A DNA stretch of 64,000 nt from positions 124,001-188,000 of the forward strand of contig NZ_WQEG01000004.1 of the NCBI RefSeq assembly GCF_013033515.1, written 5' to 3'. Under the pieces are notes generated by a model that worked only from the letters and a program-made list of their open reading frames with translations, was not told where the DNA came from and searched no databases. How positions within the stretch are numbered: the first letter of the stretch is position 1; every line of letters starts with the position of its first letter. Shown here piece after piece: positions 16,437 to 25,824 of the stretch. Both the position numbers and the translations under genes were made by a program. The DNA comes from Ruegeria sp. HKCCA6707 (lineage in GTDB: Bacteria; Pseudomonadota; Alphaproteobacteria; Rhodobacterales; Rhodobacteraceae).

Positions 16437-17651
16437 TTGGCGCTACCGCGACTGGACAACCGGGCCGCACGGGCCCTTTTCATGCACCACCATGCGCTGG
16501 CCGAGCAACCCTCGGGCGGTGCCAAGGGTGCGGATCTGCTGGAATTAATCCACCGGTTGGGATTTGTTCAACTGGACAGTATCAACACCGTCGCGCGGGC
16601 GCATGACATGATCTTGTTCTCGCGCCGCCCGTCCTACCGGCCAAAGAACCTAAAACGCCTGTACGAAAGCGACAAAGCGCTGTTCGAACACTGGACCCAT
16701 GATGCCGCTGTCATTCCGATGGCGTTCTACCCGCATTGGCATTTACGGTTTCAGCGCGATGCACAAAAGCTTCGAGCGCGATGGAAAAACTGGCGTCGTG
16801 ACGGGTATGAGGAACGCTTTCAGACCGTCTTGCGCCATATCCAAGACCACGGGCCCGTCTGTTCATCTGATGTCGGCAAGGATGAGGAAAAGACATCCGG
16901 TGGTTGGTGGGATTGGCACCCATCGAAAACCGCTCTGGAGTATCTGTGGCGGTCTGGCGCTCTGACCGTCGTGGGGCGGGTCGGGTTTCAAAAGCACTTT
17001 GACCTGACCGAACGAGTGATCGAACAGCATCTTTGTCCCGGTGTCTTGCCCTGTGATGCAGACCGAACGGTCGATTGGCTGTGCAATGCGGCGCTGGATC
17101 GGCTTGGCTTTGCCACGTCAGGCGAGATCGCGGCCTTTTGGGATTCCGTTGCGCCAGCCGAAGCGAAACTCTGGTGTGTTCATGCTCTAACAAAGGGCGA
17201 AATTCAAGAAATCGAGGTTGAATGCGCAGATGGTCGTCTGCGCAAATGCTTTGCCAGACCCGAGGCTGTGGCCACCGCGCAAGCGGTACCGCCACCGCCT
17301 GGGCGTATCCGCGTTCTCAGCCCCTTTGATCCGATGCTCAGGGATCGTCACAGGGCCGAGCGCCTGTTTGGCTTTTACTATCGCATTGAGGTGTTTGTGC
17401 CCGAAGCCAAGCGCATCTATGGCTATTACGTCTTTCCGCTTTTGGAAGGGGATCGCCTGATTGGGCGGATTGATATGAAAGCCCAGCGCGATGCTTCTGA
17501 ACTGAGCATAAAGGCCGTATGGCCTGAACGGAAAATCCGCTGGTCTGACGCTCGCACCAAACGTCTCGAGTCCGAGCTGGATCGGGTCCGGAGGTTTGTA
17601 GGCTTGGACAAGGTCGTATTTCTGGATGGCTGGTTACGGGACCCTGTTTAG
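16437..17651 (+). CDS. AlkZ/YcaQ-like winged-helix DNA glycosylase
   Basis: 404 residues from a TTG at 16437, five bases after the LacI-type gene; an ATG 15 codons in is an alternative. The protein has the HTH_42 (AlkX/AlkZ) architecture of repeated winged helices. VQLDSIN at about 44-50 contains the Gln-x-Asp catalytic motif, and a HDMILFSRRPSY segment follows as in YcaQ. Later DPMLRDR and GYYVFPLLEGDRLIGRID motifs are typical. YcaQ-type members remove alkylated bases and unhook interstrand crosslinks; the same activity is likely here. Confidence 0.8.
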   Translation: MALPRLDNRAARALFMHHHALAEQPSGGAKGADLLELIHRLGFVQLDSINTVARAHDMILFSRRPSYRPKNLKRLYESDKALFEHWTHDAAVIPMAFYPHWHLRFQRDAQKLRARWKNWRRDGYEERFQTVLRHIQDHGPVCSSDVGKDEEKTSGGWWDWHPSKTALEYLWRSGALTVVGRVGFQKHFDLTERVIEQHLCPGVLPCDADRTVDWLCNAALDRLGFATSGEIAAFWDSVAPAEAKLWCVHALTKGEIQEIEVECADGRLRKCFARPEAVATAQAVPPPPGRIRVLSPFDPMLRDRHRAERLFGFYYRIEVFVPEAKRIYGYYVFPLLEGDRLIGRIDMKAQRDASELSIKAVWPERKIRWSDARTKRLESELDRVRRFVGLDKVVFLDGWLRDPV

Positions 17652-17702
17652 CGACATTTGAGGTTCAGCGGAACGCGCACGCGACCCATTCGAAGCGCAA
17701 GA

Positions 17703-18137
17703 TCAGCTTTCAAGCGTATTGAAATCACCCAGAAGATCCAGCAGCAATTCGTGTCGATCCGGGCCCAGCGCTTCGCGCACACGGTCGGCCTGCGCCAGGA
17801 TTGCGGTCAGATTTGCTTCGATGACATTCAACCCCTTGCGGCTGATCTGGATCTTCTGCCGGCGCCGATCCTGCACGTCCGGGTGTCGGTCGATCAGACC
17901 TTTTTGTTCCAATTTACGCAGAATACGCGTCAGGCTTGGCAGCAAAAGACAGGCTTGTTCGGCAATTTGCGTGGGTTCCATCGGGCCTTGCTCGTTCAGA
18001 ACGCGCAGGACACGCCATTGTTGCTCGGTCACACCCGCATCTGTCAGTGTTGCACGTATGGGACCCATCACCTTTTCCCGAGCACGCAGCAACGCGATCG
18101 GCAAGGATCGAGACGTCAGGGGCAGTTTACCGGCCAT
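17703..18137 (-). CDS. MarR-family regulator, HpaR/HpcR-like
   Basis: 144 residues from the ATG at 18137; an 11-residue longer version would use a TTG. The winged helix contains VTEQQWRVLRVLNEQGPMEPTQIAEQ and the recognition helix LLPSLTRILRKLEQKGLI, with the wing DVQDRRRQK. The start RSLPIALLRAREKVMGPIR is characteristic of HpaR, the repressor of homoprotocatechuate degradation. No aromatic catabolic genes are adjacent, so the targets are unknown. It lies convergent with the AlkZ-like gene. Confidence 0.8.
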   Translation of the reverse strand: MAGKLPLTSRSLPIALLRAREKVMGPIRATLTDAGVTEQQWRVLRVLNEQGPMEPTQIAEQACLLLPSLTRILRKLEQKGLIDRHPDVQDRRRQKIQISRKGLNVIEANLTAILAQADRVREALGPDRHELLLDLLGDFNTLES

Positions 18138-18209
18138 ACGCGATTCTACATCACTCGCGGGTATCTTCAAAATCTCGAATTTGTGAAGAGAAGAAGCCCG
18201 AATTAGAGC

Positions 18210-19355
18210 CTATTTCGAGCGCATTTCAGCTGCGGCCTGTGCATATCCTCCAGACGCACCATCCACGAAATGAACGTGATCGTCGCGCATCGCAGACGGA
18301 ACAAAGCAGGTCATCATTGCTTCGGTCTGGGCGTGCAGACCATAGGTGATCTTGCCTTCGGTTTTTGCGCGATCCAACATTTGGGTGATCCGGGCCAGAG
18401 TTTCTGAATCGCAATCCAATGTCATCTTCAGACCGTCATCGAACTTACGGAAATCCGCGTTTTCGCTGACCATGCGTTGATACCGCACAGGCTCAAACGA
18501 ACCCAGGCGGATTTTGAACTTAAACAACCCCCTGATCATCAGGTTTTCGAATAACAACCGCATCTTGTGGAGCTTTAAATTACGCCCAGCACGCGACACA
18601 TGCGCGTCCAGCGTTACACCGGGCGGTGGCCACTTCATCGGCGGCCCCTGTTCGGCAACCGGATGTCCGGCACGTCTCAGACCTTCCGAGGCCGCAACGA
18701 CGGACTGTGCCAGATCGGCAAAGTCGCTTTCGGTTGCTCTGTCTGTCGGCTGAATCACAACAGACACGATCTGTCCATTTTGCGCCGGACTGTTGGACCA
18801 TCGGCACGACAGGCCAGTCAGGTCTGGCAGCGCATCGTCTTCGGCCGGTTGCACCCCGATTGTTCCAGCTTTCATCTGCTGCTCTGCCCAGGCCAGCCCA
18901 CCCCCCGAAAACATGGCATAATCAACCCCGGATGAGGGCGCATGACGCGCCACGCGCAGATCGCGCCCTGCAGATCGAATCTCGGTTACAGGAACCAGTG
19001 CTGCTCTTAGCGAAATACCGAATTCCTCTTGGGCCCAACTGCGCAATTTGGCCAATGTCTCGCGCGCGACCTCTGAATCAGAAGCAGGGATCGCAAATCC
19101 TGCACCATCCCCGCCAAACACGTAGGGAAACAGCTTTCCATCCATCGCATTGATCATGGCGGAAATCACGGCAGCCCCGACCATATTCACAACCTTATAG
19201 CGCCCGTTTGCGATCTCGCCGGTCGAGTTGACGATATCCGCGACACCCAGGACCCAATCGTCGGGCACAGGTGTAAAGGCCGCAGGGTTACTGAGACCCA
19301 GAAAGTCACGTGTCACGGGAACCGAGTCGTAAAAGTCTGAAATCGCGTTGGTCAT
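18210..19355 (-). CDS. DUF3095 protein with class III nucleotidyl cyclase-like N-terminus
   Basis: 381 residues, soluble, no signal peptide. The whole length resembles DUF3095 proteins. The N-terminal half has VADIVNSTGEI at 38-48 and VFGGDGAGFAIP at 79-90. Together these look like the two metal-binding strands (Asp40 and Asp83) of class III adenylyl/guanylyl cyclases or GGDEF enzymes. The C-terminal half is less clear and has a Cys-containing segment. Nucleotide signalling is a reasonable inference but no activity is known to me for the family. It sits on the same strand as the MarR-type gene, upstream of it. Confidence 0.7.
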   Translation of the reverse strand: MTNAISDFYDSVPVTRDFLGLSNPAAFTPVPDDWVLGVADIVNSTGEIANGRYKVVNMVGAAVISAMINAMDGKLFPYVFGGDGAGFAIPASDSEVARETLAKLRSWAQEEFGISLRAALVPVTEIRSAGRDLRVARHAPSSGVDYAMFSGGGLAWAEQQMKAGTIGVQPAEDDALPDLTGLSCRWSNSPAQNGQIVSVVIQPTDRATESDFADLAQSVVAASEGLRRAGHPVAEQGPPMKWPPPGVTLDAHVSRAGRNLKLHKMRLLFENLMIRGLFKFKIRLGSFEPVRYQRMVSENADFRKFDDGLKMTLDCDSETLARITQMLDRAKTEGKITYGLHAQTEAMMTCFVPSAMRDDHVHFVDGASGGYAQAAAEMRSK

Positions 19356-19489
19356 GGGTCTCTCAACGGTGAGGTGTAAATGCTGAAAAAGCTAGAGCAA
19401 TTGTGAATGTTGTCAGCCTCCGGCAGCAAATTGCACGCGCTTGTGCACGTTCCTCAGACATGCAAAGCATGCAGACAAGGAGGACAAAG

Positions 19490-20662
19490 ATGCAGGCAGG
19501 TTTGATTGTATTATGTCTGGCTTACGTCCTCAGCCAGTTTTTTCGCGCGTTTCTGGCTGTTCTGACGGTGGATCTTGGCCGCGATATCGGCGCCACACCC
19601 GAGGATCTGGCTTTTGCCTCCGGGCTTTGGTTCCTGGTCTTTGCTGCTATGCAGATCCCGGTCGGATGGGCGCTTGACCGCGTTGGTCCCCGGCAAAGCT
19701 CGGCGGTTCTGCTGATGATCGGTGGTGCCGGAGGGGCAGCCTTGTTTGCCATGGCCAGTACACCGTTTCATGTCAGCCTTGCGATGGCCCTGATCGGGGT
19801 TGGATGCTCACCCGTCCTAATGGCCTCGTATTTCATCTTCGCCCGCGAATATCCTCCGGCAAAATTCGCCACGCTGGCAGCGGTTATGTTAGGAGTTGGC
19901 TCGGTCGGCAACCTGGTTGCCTCCTACCCGACCGCATTGGCGGTGGAATGGATTGGCTGGCGCGGTACATTGACGGGGTTAGCTGTCATCTCGGCGATCA
20001 TCGCTATCGCGATCTGGGCAACGGTGCGTGACCCCGAAAAGGTTGTGACCGAACATAAAGGCTCGCTGCTGGATTTGCTCAAGCAGCCCGCGCTTTGGAC
20101 GATCTTGCCCTTGATGCTGGTCGCCTATGTGCCCTCTGCCGCGCTCCGAGGTCTGTGGATCGGGCCCTATTTGCGAGATGTCTTTGACCTAAACATCACC
20201 CAGATCGGTCAGGCCACTTTGGTCATGGGTGCCGCGATGATCGCGGGCACATTCTCCTATGGGCCGCTTGATCGCCTTTTACAGACCCGAAAATGGGTGA
20301 TCTTTGGCGGCAACGCGCTGAGCGTCCTTGCCTTGGTGCTGCTGTGCATCTGGATACAGAACGCTGTCTGGATTTCCATTGCGCTGGCCGCGGTCATAGG
20401 TTTCACCGGGGCGTCTTTTCCTGTCATCATGGCGCATGGTCGTGCCTTCATCCCGCCCCATCTGGTCGGGCGTGGGGTTACGCTGCTGAACCTCTTTGGC
20501 ATTGGCGGTGTGGGGATCGCCCAATTCGCAACCGGTCGTATCCACGCGGCAACGGTAGACATCAGCCCAACCGCACCCTACACAGCGATATTCAGCTTTT
20601 TCGCTGTCGCGCTGGCGATCGGCTGTTTGATCTATCTGTTCAGCCGCGACAGCCTGGACTGA
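19490..20662 (+). CDS. Major facilitator superfamily transporter
   Basis: 390 residues from ATG at 19490, chosen because AAGGAGGA lies just upstream; the open frame reaches back to 19403 without such a site. About 12 hydrophobic segments are seen. Two MFS loops fit: GWALDRVGPRQ between helices 2 and 3, and a conserved central loop near residues 180-210. Substrate unknown. It ends 19 bases before the glycosyltransferase gene and may be co-transcribed with it. Confidence 0.8.
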   Translation: MQAGLIVLCLAYVLSQFFRAFLAVLTVDLGRDIGATPEDLAFASGLWFLVFAAMQIPVGWALDRVGPRQSSAVLLMIGGAGGAALFAMASTPFHVSLAMALIGVGCSPVLMASYFIFAREYPPAKFATLAAVMLGVGSVGNLVASYPTALAVEWIGWRGTLTGLAVISAIIAIAIWATVRDPEKVVTEHKGSLLDLLKQPALWTILPLMLVAYVPSAALRGLWIGPYLRDVFDLNITQIGQATLVMGAAMIAGTFSYGPLDRLLQTRKWVIFGGNALSVLALVLLCIWIQNAVWISIALAAVIGFTGASFPVIMAHGRAFIPPHLVGRGVTLLNLFGIGGVGIAQFATGRIHAATVDISPTAPYTAIFSFFAVALAIGCLIYLFSRDSLD

Positions 20663-20681
20663 TCATACTCAGGAGACCTGC

Positions 20682-21722
20682 GTGAAAGACCCGGTTGTCA
20701 TTGCCCCCAATCTCAAGCGCAGACTGTCGGGCGTCACTGCAACGATAGCGCGGCTGGTGCCGCTCCAGGCGCAGTGGATCGACATCGCTGCCACCGGGCC
20801 CGGTCTGCCGGATGATATCCCGCATATCCCACTAAGCCGCCTGCCATTTCTATCACGTAAAACCCTGCGGGTCTGGCACGCCCGCCGCAATACCGAGATG
20901 TTGCTGGGCCTGATCCTGCGCGACGTCCTGCGATTGCGGCTCAAGCTGCTGTTCACCAGCGCTTCGCAACGGGCACATACCGGCTATACCAAATGGCTGA
21001 TCGGCAAGATGGACGCGCTTGTAGCGACCTCGCGCAAGACCGCCGGGTATCTGGAGCGCGATGCTCAGGTCATCCTGCACGGCATCAATCTTCAGGACTT
21101 CACCCCGCCGCAGGACAAAGCCGCGCTGCGTTCGCGGTTGGGCCTGCCGAATGGGCTTGTGCTTGGCTGCTATGGTCGCATCCGCCATCAGAAGGGCACG
21201 GACGCTTTCGTTGATACCATGATCGAGCTTTGTGGACGTTTCGATGATCTCTCGGGCATCGTGATGGGCCGCGCGACCGAAAAGCACACGGGCTTTCTGG
21301 CAGAGCTGAAAGACAAGGTCACCGCCGCAGGGCTTTCTGATCGTATCCTGTTCAAGCCCGAGGTCACAGTGGATCAGATCGCCGAATGGTATCAGGTGCT
21401 GGATCTGTTCATCGCTCCGCAACGTTGGGAAGGGTTCGGTCTGACCCCGCTTGAGGCTATGGCCTGCGGCGTGCCTGTGGTCGCGACGGATGTTGGCGCA
21501 TTTTCCGAGATCGTGACAGACGTTTCAGTGGGGCGCATAGTCGAACCCGGCAACATATCGGAAATGACCAACGCCGCGGCAGAGATGCTGGAGAACCGCG
21601 ATTCCCTTGCACTGTCCGGCCAGGCTTCCCGTGCCCATGTCGAAGAGAATTTCGACATCAATGGTGAAGCAAAAACGCTGGTGGCCCTCTATCAGACGCT
21701 GTTGGGCGAAAGAACCGGTTAA
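20682..21722 (+). CDS. Glycosyltransferase family 4, LpcC-like LPS core mannosyltransferase
   Basis: 346 residues from a GTG with CAGGAGA upstream. The N-terminus (VVIAPNLKRRLSGVTATI) is distinctive for LpcC, the mannosyltransferase of rhizobial lipopolysaccharide core. The C-terminal GT-B domain has GCYGRIRHQKGTD, and APQRWEGFGLTPLEAMACG contains the E-x7-E retaining motif. It probably adds mannose to the Kdo-lipid A core on the cytoplasmic side of the inner membrane. Assignment to LpcC is by recognition of the N-terminal motif, so donor specificity remains inferred. Confidence 0.8.
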   Translation: MKDPVVIAPNLKRRLSGVTATIARLVPLQAQWIDIAATGPGLPDDIPHIPLSRLPFLSRKTLRVWHARRNTEMLLGLILRDVLRLRLKLLFTSASQRAHTGYTKWLIGKMDALVATSRKTAGYLERDAQVILHGINLQDFTPPQDKAALRSRLGLPNGLVLGCYGRIRHQKGTDAFVDTMIELCGRFDDLSGIVMGRATEKHTGFLAELKDKVTAAGLSDRILFKPEVTVDQIAEWYQVLDLFIAPQRWEGFGLTPLEAMACGVPVVATDVGAFSEIVTDVSVGRIVEPGNISEMTNAAAEMLENRDSLALSGQASRAHVEENFDINGEAKTLVALYQTLLGERTG

Positions 21723-21817
21723 AATCGGCGTCAATTCGGCGAAATCCACACCGATTGCCCTTTTTTCTTTGCTGCAACGCGGCTATGAACGCGCGTCCTT
21801 AACTTTGGAGACATGAA

Positions 21818-22840
21818 ATGGGCTATCGCGTCGTTGTCGCCGGCGCCACAGGCAATGTGGGCCGCGAAATGCTGAACATCCTGGCAGAACGCCAGTTCCC
21901 CGTCGATGAAATTGCCGTACTGGCAAGCCGTCGTTCGCTGGGAACAGAGGTGAGCTTTGGCGACAAGACACTGACGACCCAGGACATCGACACGTTTGAC
22001 TTTACCGGCTGGGACATGGCGCTGTTTGCCATCGGCTCGGACGCAACCAAAACCTATGGCCCCAAGGCGGCTGCGGCGGGTTGCGTGGTGATCGATAACA
22101 GCTCGCTCTATCGCTATGACCCCGAAATTCCGTTGATCGTGCCCGAATGCAACCCGCAAGCGATCCACGACTATAAGAACAAAAACATCATCGCCAACCC
22201 CAACTGCTCGACCGCGCAGATGGTTGTCGCACTGAAACCGCTGCATGACCGCGCCAAGATCAAGCGCGTGGTTGTGTCGACCTATCAGTCGGTTTCTGGT
22301 GCCGGTAAAGACGGGATGGATGAGCTGTGGGATCAGACCAAAGCCATCTACAACCCGACCACAGAGGTTGAACCCAAGAAGTTCCAGAAGCAGATCGCCT
22401 TCAACGTCATTCCGCAGATCGATGTCTTCATGGAAGACGGCTCGACCAAGGAAGAGTGGAAGATGGTGGTCGAGACCAAAAAGATCGTCGATCCGTCGAT
22501 CAAGGTCACTGCCACCTGCGTCCGCGTTCCAGTCTTTGTGGGCCATTCCGAGGCCGTGAATATCGAGTTCGAGGAATTCCTGGACGAAGACGAAGCCCGC
22601 GACATCCTGCGCGAGGCCCCCGGCATCATGGTGATCGATAAGCGCGAAGACGGCGGTTATGTCTCGCCCATCGAAAGCGCAGGCGATTTCGCCACCTTCA
22701 TCAGCCGCATCCGCCAGGATTCAACCATCGAAAACGGCCTGAACCTGTGGTGCGTCTCAGACAACCTGCGTAAAGGTGCTGCGCTGAATGCGGTACAGAT
22801 CGCCGAACTTCTGGGCCGCGAGGTTCTGAAAAAGGGTTAA
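21818..22840 (+). CDS. asd: Aspartate-semialdehyde dehydrogenase
   Basis: 340 residues, the family's normal length. The Rossmann loop VAGATGNVGREM is near the N-terminus. The catalytic Cys is in NPNCSTAQMV and the substrate-binding region is STYQSVSGAGK. It reduces aspartyl phosphate to aspartate semialdehyde with NADPH, feeding lysine, threonine, methionine and diaminopimelate synthesis. GGAGACATGAA precedes the ATG. It stands alone with its own terminator at 22864-22892. Confidence 0.95.
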   Translation: MGYRVVVAGATGNVGREMLNILAERQFPVDEIAVLASRRSLGTEVSFGDKTLTTQDIDTFDFTGWDMALFAIGSDATKTYGPKAAAAGCVVIDNSSLYRYDPEIPLIVPECNPQAIHDYKNKNIIANPNCSTAQMVVALKPLHDRAKIKRVVVSTYQSVSGAGKDGMDELWDQTKAIYNPTTEVEPKKFQKQIAFNVIPQIDVFMEDGSTKEEWKMVVETKKIVDPSIKVTATCVRVPVFVGHSEAVNIEFEEFLDEDEARDILREAPGIMVIDKREDGGYVSPIESAGDFATFISRIRQDSTIENGLNLWCVSDNLRKGAALNAVQIAELLGREVLKKG

Positions 22841-22863
22841 GGTTGATATTCTGCAACCCACTT

Positions 22864-22892
22864 AAGCCGCTTCGCCTAGAAGCGGCTTTTTT
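22864..22892 (+). terminator. Rho-independent terminator of asd
   Basis: A ten-base stem (AAGCCGCTTC with GAAGCGGCTT) and a five-base loop GCCTA are followed by four further Ts. It lies 24 bases after the asd stop codon. Confidence 0.9.
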
Positions 22893-23043
22893 GTTGATCA
22901 GATTTGACCTTGGCATAGCAGCTCTAATGCAATTCTTGACAAACCCTTGGTGTCGCGTCACCTGACGGGTAAGGCAGACCATTCGGTTCCAAAAGCTCAA
23001 TAACCCGCGTCATACAATCCAAGCGGGGCAATCGAGGCAGTAT

Positions 23044-23961
23044 ATGGCGGTTTTCACAGGCAATACCCGGTGGCATACCCTGCTTGTGGTTTTCTGCGTC
23101 TTGCTGATTGCGCTGGTGTTGGCCGGATTCACCGGGCGGTTTCTGAGTGTAGGAGACTCGCTGGCGATCTTGCGCCCGCAGGCCGGTGCGTTGCTTTTGC
23201 TGTGCGCGCTTGCATTCGTGTTGCTTCGGTCGATACGTCTGGCCCTGGTTTCGGTTCTGTTTTCCGCGCTTGCTTTTGGTTCGATCCTTGGCGATCTCAG
23301 GGGGCCGTCAGGTGATTGCGATGACACCTGCCTGACCCTTTATCAAAAGAACCTGCTGCAAAAGGCCTGGCCGCGTTATTCTCTGGCCGATGACATCATC
23401 GCCTCAGATGCCGATATCGTCGCGCTGCAAGAGGTCTCGGCCCATAACCGCGAATACATGGCCAACATGTTCGCGTTTTTTCCAAACCGCGTATTTTGCC
23501 AGTTTCGCCCCGATCAGCACGTCGTTGTCCTGACGCAACTGCCTGTGGTCGAGGGGACCGAGTTCTGTACCGAGGGAAGTGGTTTGGCCGGGATGAAAGT
23601 GATCGCACCAGACGGTCAGGAAATCTGGGCCGTGTCCGTACATCTGGACTGGCCCTTTCCCTTCGAACAATTCGAACAGACCAAAGAGGCGGTAGAGACC
23701 ATTTCAGCCCTGGACGCGCCGGTTGTGATCGCCGGTGACTTCAACATGGTGCCTTGGGGCGCAAGCGTGCGCCGGATCGCCGAGGCCGCCGGAAACGAAC
23801 TGTTCGGCACCATTGAGAACACCCATTACTTAGGGGGCACATTCCTGCCCCTGTCGATTGACAATATCCTGCTGCCTGAAGGTACCCGGGGCACGATCGA
23901 GCTGCGCCCCTATATGGGATCGGACCACTTGGGCAAACTCGCCCGCTTCAAGCTGAATTAG
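23044..23961 (+). CDS. Membrane-anchored endonuclease/exonuclease/phosphatase family protein
   Basis: 305 residues. Three hydrophobic segments in the first 80 residues would anchor the protein in the inner membrane. The rest is an EEP (DNase I-like) domain. The metal Glu is in ADIVALQEVS, the catalytic region is WAVSVHLDWP, GDFNMVPW carries the Asp-x-Asn pair, and MGSDHL is the final His motif. Such proteins cleave phosphodiesters or phosphomonoesters; the substrate here is unknown. The active domain probably faces the periplasm. It has its own upstream spacer and ends 14 bases before a convergent gene. Confidence 0.8.
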   Translation: MAVFTGNTRWHTLLVVFCVLLIALVLAGFTGRFLSVGDSLAILRPQAGALLLLCALAFVLLRSIRLALVSVLFSALAFGSILGDLRGPSGDCDDTCLTLYQKNLLQKAWPRYSLADDIIASDADIVALQEVSAHNREYMANMFAFFPNRVFCQFRPDQHVVVLTQLPVVEGTEFCTEGSGLAGMKVIAPDGQEIWAVSVHLDWPFPFEQFEQTKEAVETISALDAPVVIAGDFNMVPWGASVRRIAEAAGNELFGTIENTHYLGGTFLPLSIDNILLPEGTRGTIELRPYMGSDHLGKLARFKLN

Positions 23962-23975
23962 AGCCTTTTCGCACC

Positions 23976-24512
23976 TTAACCTTGGCTTTCAACCATGGTT
24001 TTCAAATTTTCCAAACCACGCTCATAATCGCCACCGACCCATCCATCCATCATCAGGCCCATCCAGCGCGACATCGGGTTAAGCCCCAGATCGGATTCGA
24101 AGCCCCATGTCACGAGGGTTTCACTTCCTTCCGGCTGCAATTGAAACGAAGCCGTCGCTTTGCCCATCGGACCAAAATCCAGCGCGGTCTTAACCAACTC
24201 GTTCTCGACGCTTTCGACGATCTCTTGCGAACCCGTGCCGACCTGAGGGTGTTCAGAGCTCCAGTTGAGAGTGTTGCCCACTCCGGCCTCGGGGCCGCTA
24301 TAGCTCAGTTGCGTTTCCGGGTCGCGTGACAGCCAGGGTGACCATTTTTCCGTCTCTTGCATCGAGTTCACATAGGGAAAGATCGCATCCGCAGGGGCAT
24401 TGATCGCTATGCTGCGCGACACTTCGGCCTTGCCGGGCAGCAAATAGGATATGCCCACAAGAGCCAGGATAAGAACCAAAAGAAAACCAAATATTCGCTT
24501 AATCAGTCTCAT
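23976..24512 (-). CDS. SRPBCC-superfamily (polyketide cyclase-like) protein
   Basis: 178 residues. An N-terminal hydrophobic segment (FGFLLVLILALVGISYLL) is a membrane anchor or signal. The remainder is a START/SRPBCC fold: INAPADAIFPYVNSMQETEKWSPW, then alternating strands and the closing helix around MGLMMDGWVGGDYERGLENL. Members bind hydrophobic ligands or act in stress responses; no specific role can be assigned. It lies downstream of the carbonic anhydrase on the same strand. Confidence 0.75.
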   Translation of the reverse strand: MRLIKRIFGFLLVLILALVGISYLLPGKAEVSRSIAINAPADAIFPYVNSMQETEKWSPWLSRDPETQLSYSGPEAGVGNTLNWSSEHPQVGTGSQEIVESVENELVKTALDFGPMGKATASFQLQPEGSETLVTWGFESDLGLNPMSRWMGLMMDGWVGGDYERGLENLKTMVESQG

Positions 24513-24575
24513 GAAACCACTCCGAATCCGGTGTTATGCCGGGATGATACATGGACCGAAGGCGAATCCTACAGC

Positions 24576-25226
24576 CTAGACCGAGACAAAGGCCTTTTGC
24601 TGCGGGTCATAGCATTGCAAACCCCCTTCGCCGATATCGGTCCACAGACCATGCAGGCTCAGCTCACCCTCTTTCACCGCGTCCGCGACAAACGGGAAGG
24701 TCATCAGGTTTTCAAGTGAGGCGACGACGGCCTGACGCTCGAAGTTGCGGGCTTGTTCCTGAGGGTCTTCGATATCCGAGACCAGATCGTATTTCGGCTT
24801 GAGGATATCCATCCAACGCCCAACAAAGCTTTCTTTCGCTTCCAGGTGTGGCGCATGGCCTTTGCACATGTCGATACAGCCCTGAATGCCGCCGCATTGC
24901 GAATGTCCCAACACGATCAGGTGCGACACTTTCAAAGCGGTCACAGCATATTCAATCGCAGCACTTGTGCCGTGGTGATCCCCATCCGGAAGATAGGGCG
25001 GCACCAGATTGGCAATGTTGCGATGGATGAAAAAGTCGCCCTGATCCGCACCAAACATTGAGGTCACGTGCACCCGGCTGTCGCAGCACGAAATCACCAT
25101 GGCACGCGGGCGCTGCCCTTCCGTTGCCAAACGTTTATACCACCCCTGGTTTTCCGAAAAGGTTGTGGCTTTCCAGCCTTGATACCGCTTCGTCAGATAG
25201 GTCGGCAATGGTTTGGCAAATTCCAT
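24576..25226 (-). CDS. Beta-class carbonic anhydrase
   Basis: 216 residues from the ATG at 25226, with AAGGA ten bases before it; the frame open to 25406 has no support. Zinc ligands Cys47, His108 and Cys111 (CCDSR and HSQCGG) and the Asp49-Arg51 dyad are all present. It interconverts CO2 and bicarbonate in the cytosol, supplying carboxylases. It is divergent from the 129-residue gene at 25371, with about 145 bases between. Confidence 0.92.
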   Translation of the reverse strand: MEFAKPLPTYLTKRYQGWKATTFSENQGWYKRLATEGQRPRAMVISCCDSRVHVTSMFGADQGDFFIHRNIANLVPPYLPDGDHHGTSAAIEYAVTALKVSHLIVLGHSQCGGIQGCIDMCKGHAPHLEAKESFVGRWMDILKPKYDLVSDIEDPQEQARNFERQAVVASLENLMTFPFVADAVKEGELSLHGLWTDIGEGGLQCYDPQQKAFVSV

Positions 25227-25370
25227 CTTGTCATCCTTGAACTTCGCACTAAGGGCCGCTGTAACCTGAATTCTCGCAAAATTCGAGACATTATCCGTAT
25301 TCACCGCAAGGTTTTGCAAACCCATTGCACTCAATATCGCCACTGTGCCGTGGGGGCATAAGACATTGGG

Positions 25371-25760
25371 GTGAATGTGGTGGAAAAGATAATCACACTT
25401 GTACAAAAGGAATCCGTACGCCTTGATCCGGATAGGCTAAAGGGGTTGTGCGCTCATCTGGGGGACACCAACGCGATTGATGTGCTGTGCCGCACCATTG
25501 AAGAGCTGGCCGTGCGGATTTCCCATTGCGAGCGGTTTTGGCGGCAGCGCGACTGGACCGAGCTGCGCAAATGCGCGCGCTCGCTGGTCGCTATCGCCGA
25601 CCAGGCTGGAATGACCGTGTTGGCCCGCGTTGCCAGCGACGTGGTGCACACGGTCGAAGCCGGGGATGCCGTGGGCACTGGGGCCACGCTCAATCGTCTG
25701 ATCCGCGTGGGTGAAAAATCGCTGACAGCGGTTTGGGACCAACAGGACCTTTCTGTCTAA
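25371..25760 (+). CDS. HPt-like helical protein lacking the phosphorylatable His
   Basis: 129 residues from GTG at 25371; a GTG two codons later is possible. It appears all-helical. Residues 68-81 (CARSLVAIADQAGM) occupy the place of the HPt motif AHxLKGxAxxLG, but Arg70 stands where the phosphoacceptor His would be. It might be a degenerate phosphotransfer or response-regulator-binding protein. No kinase is adjacent. It precedes leucyl aminopeptidase by 64 bases. The fold assignment is tentative. Confidence 0.6.
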   Translation: MNVVEKIITLVQKESVRLDPDRLKGLCAHLGDTNAIDVLCRTIEELAVRISHCERFWRQRDWTELRKCARSLVAIADQAGMTVLARVASDVVHTVEAGDAVGTGATLNRLIRVGEKSLTAVWDQQDLSV

Positions 25761-25824
25761 CGGGGGTTGCCGATGCAGTGTGGGCGGCTAGTGTGAGCGC
25801 AGCACAAAACCAGCCGGATCCCCC

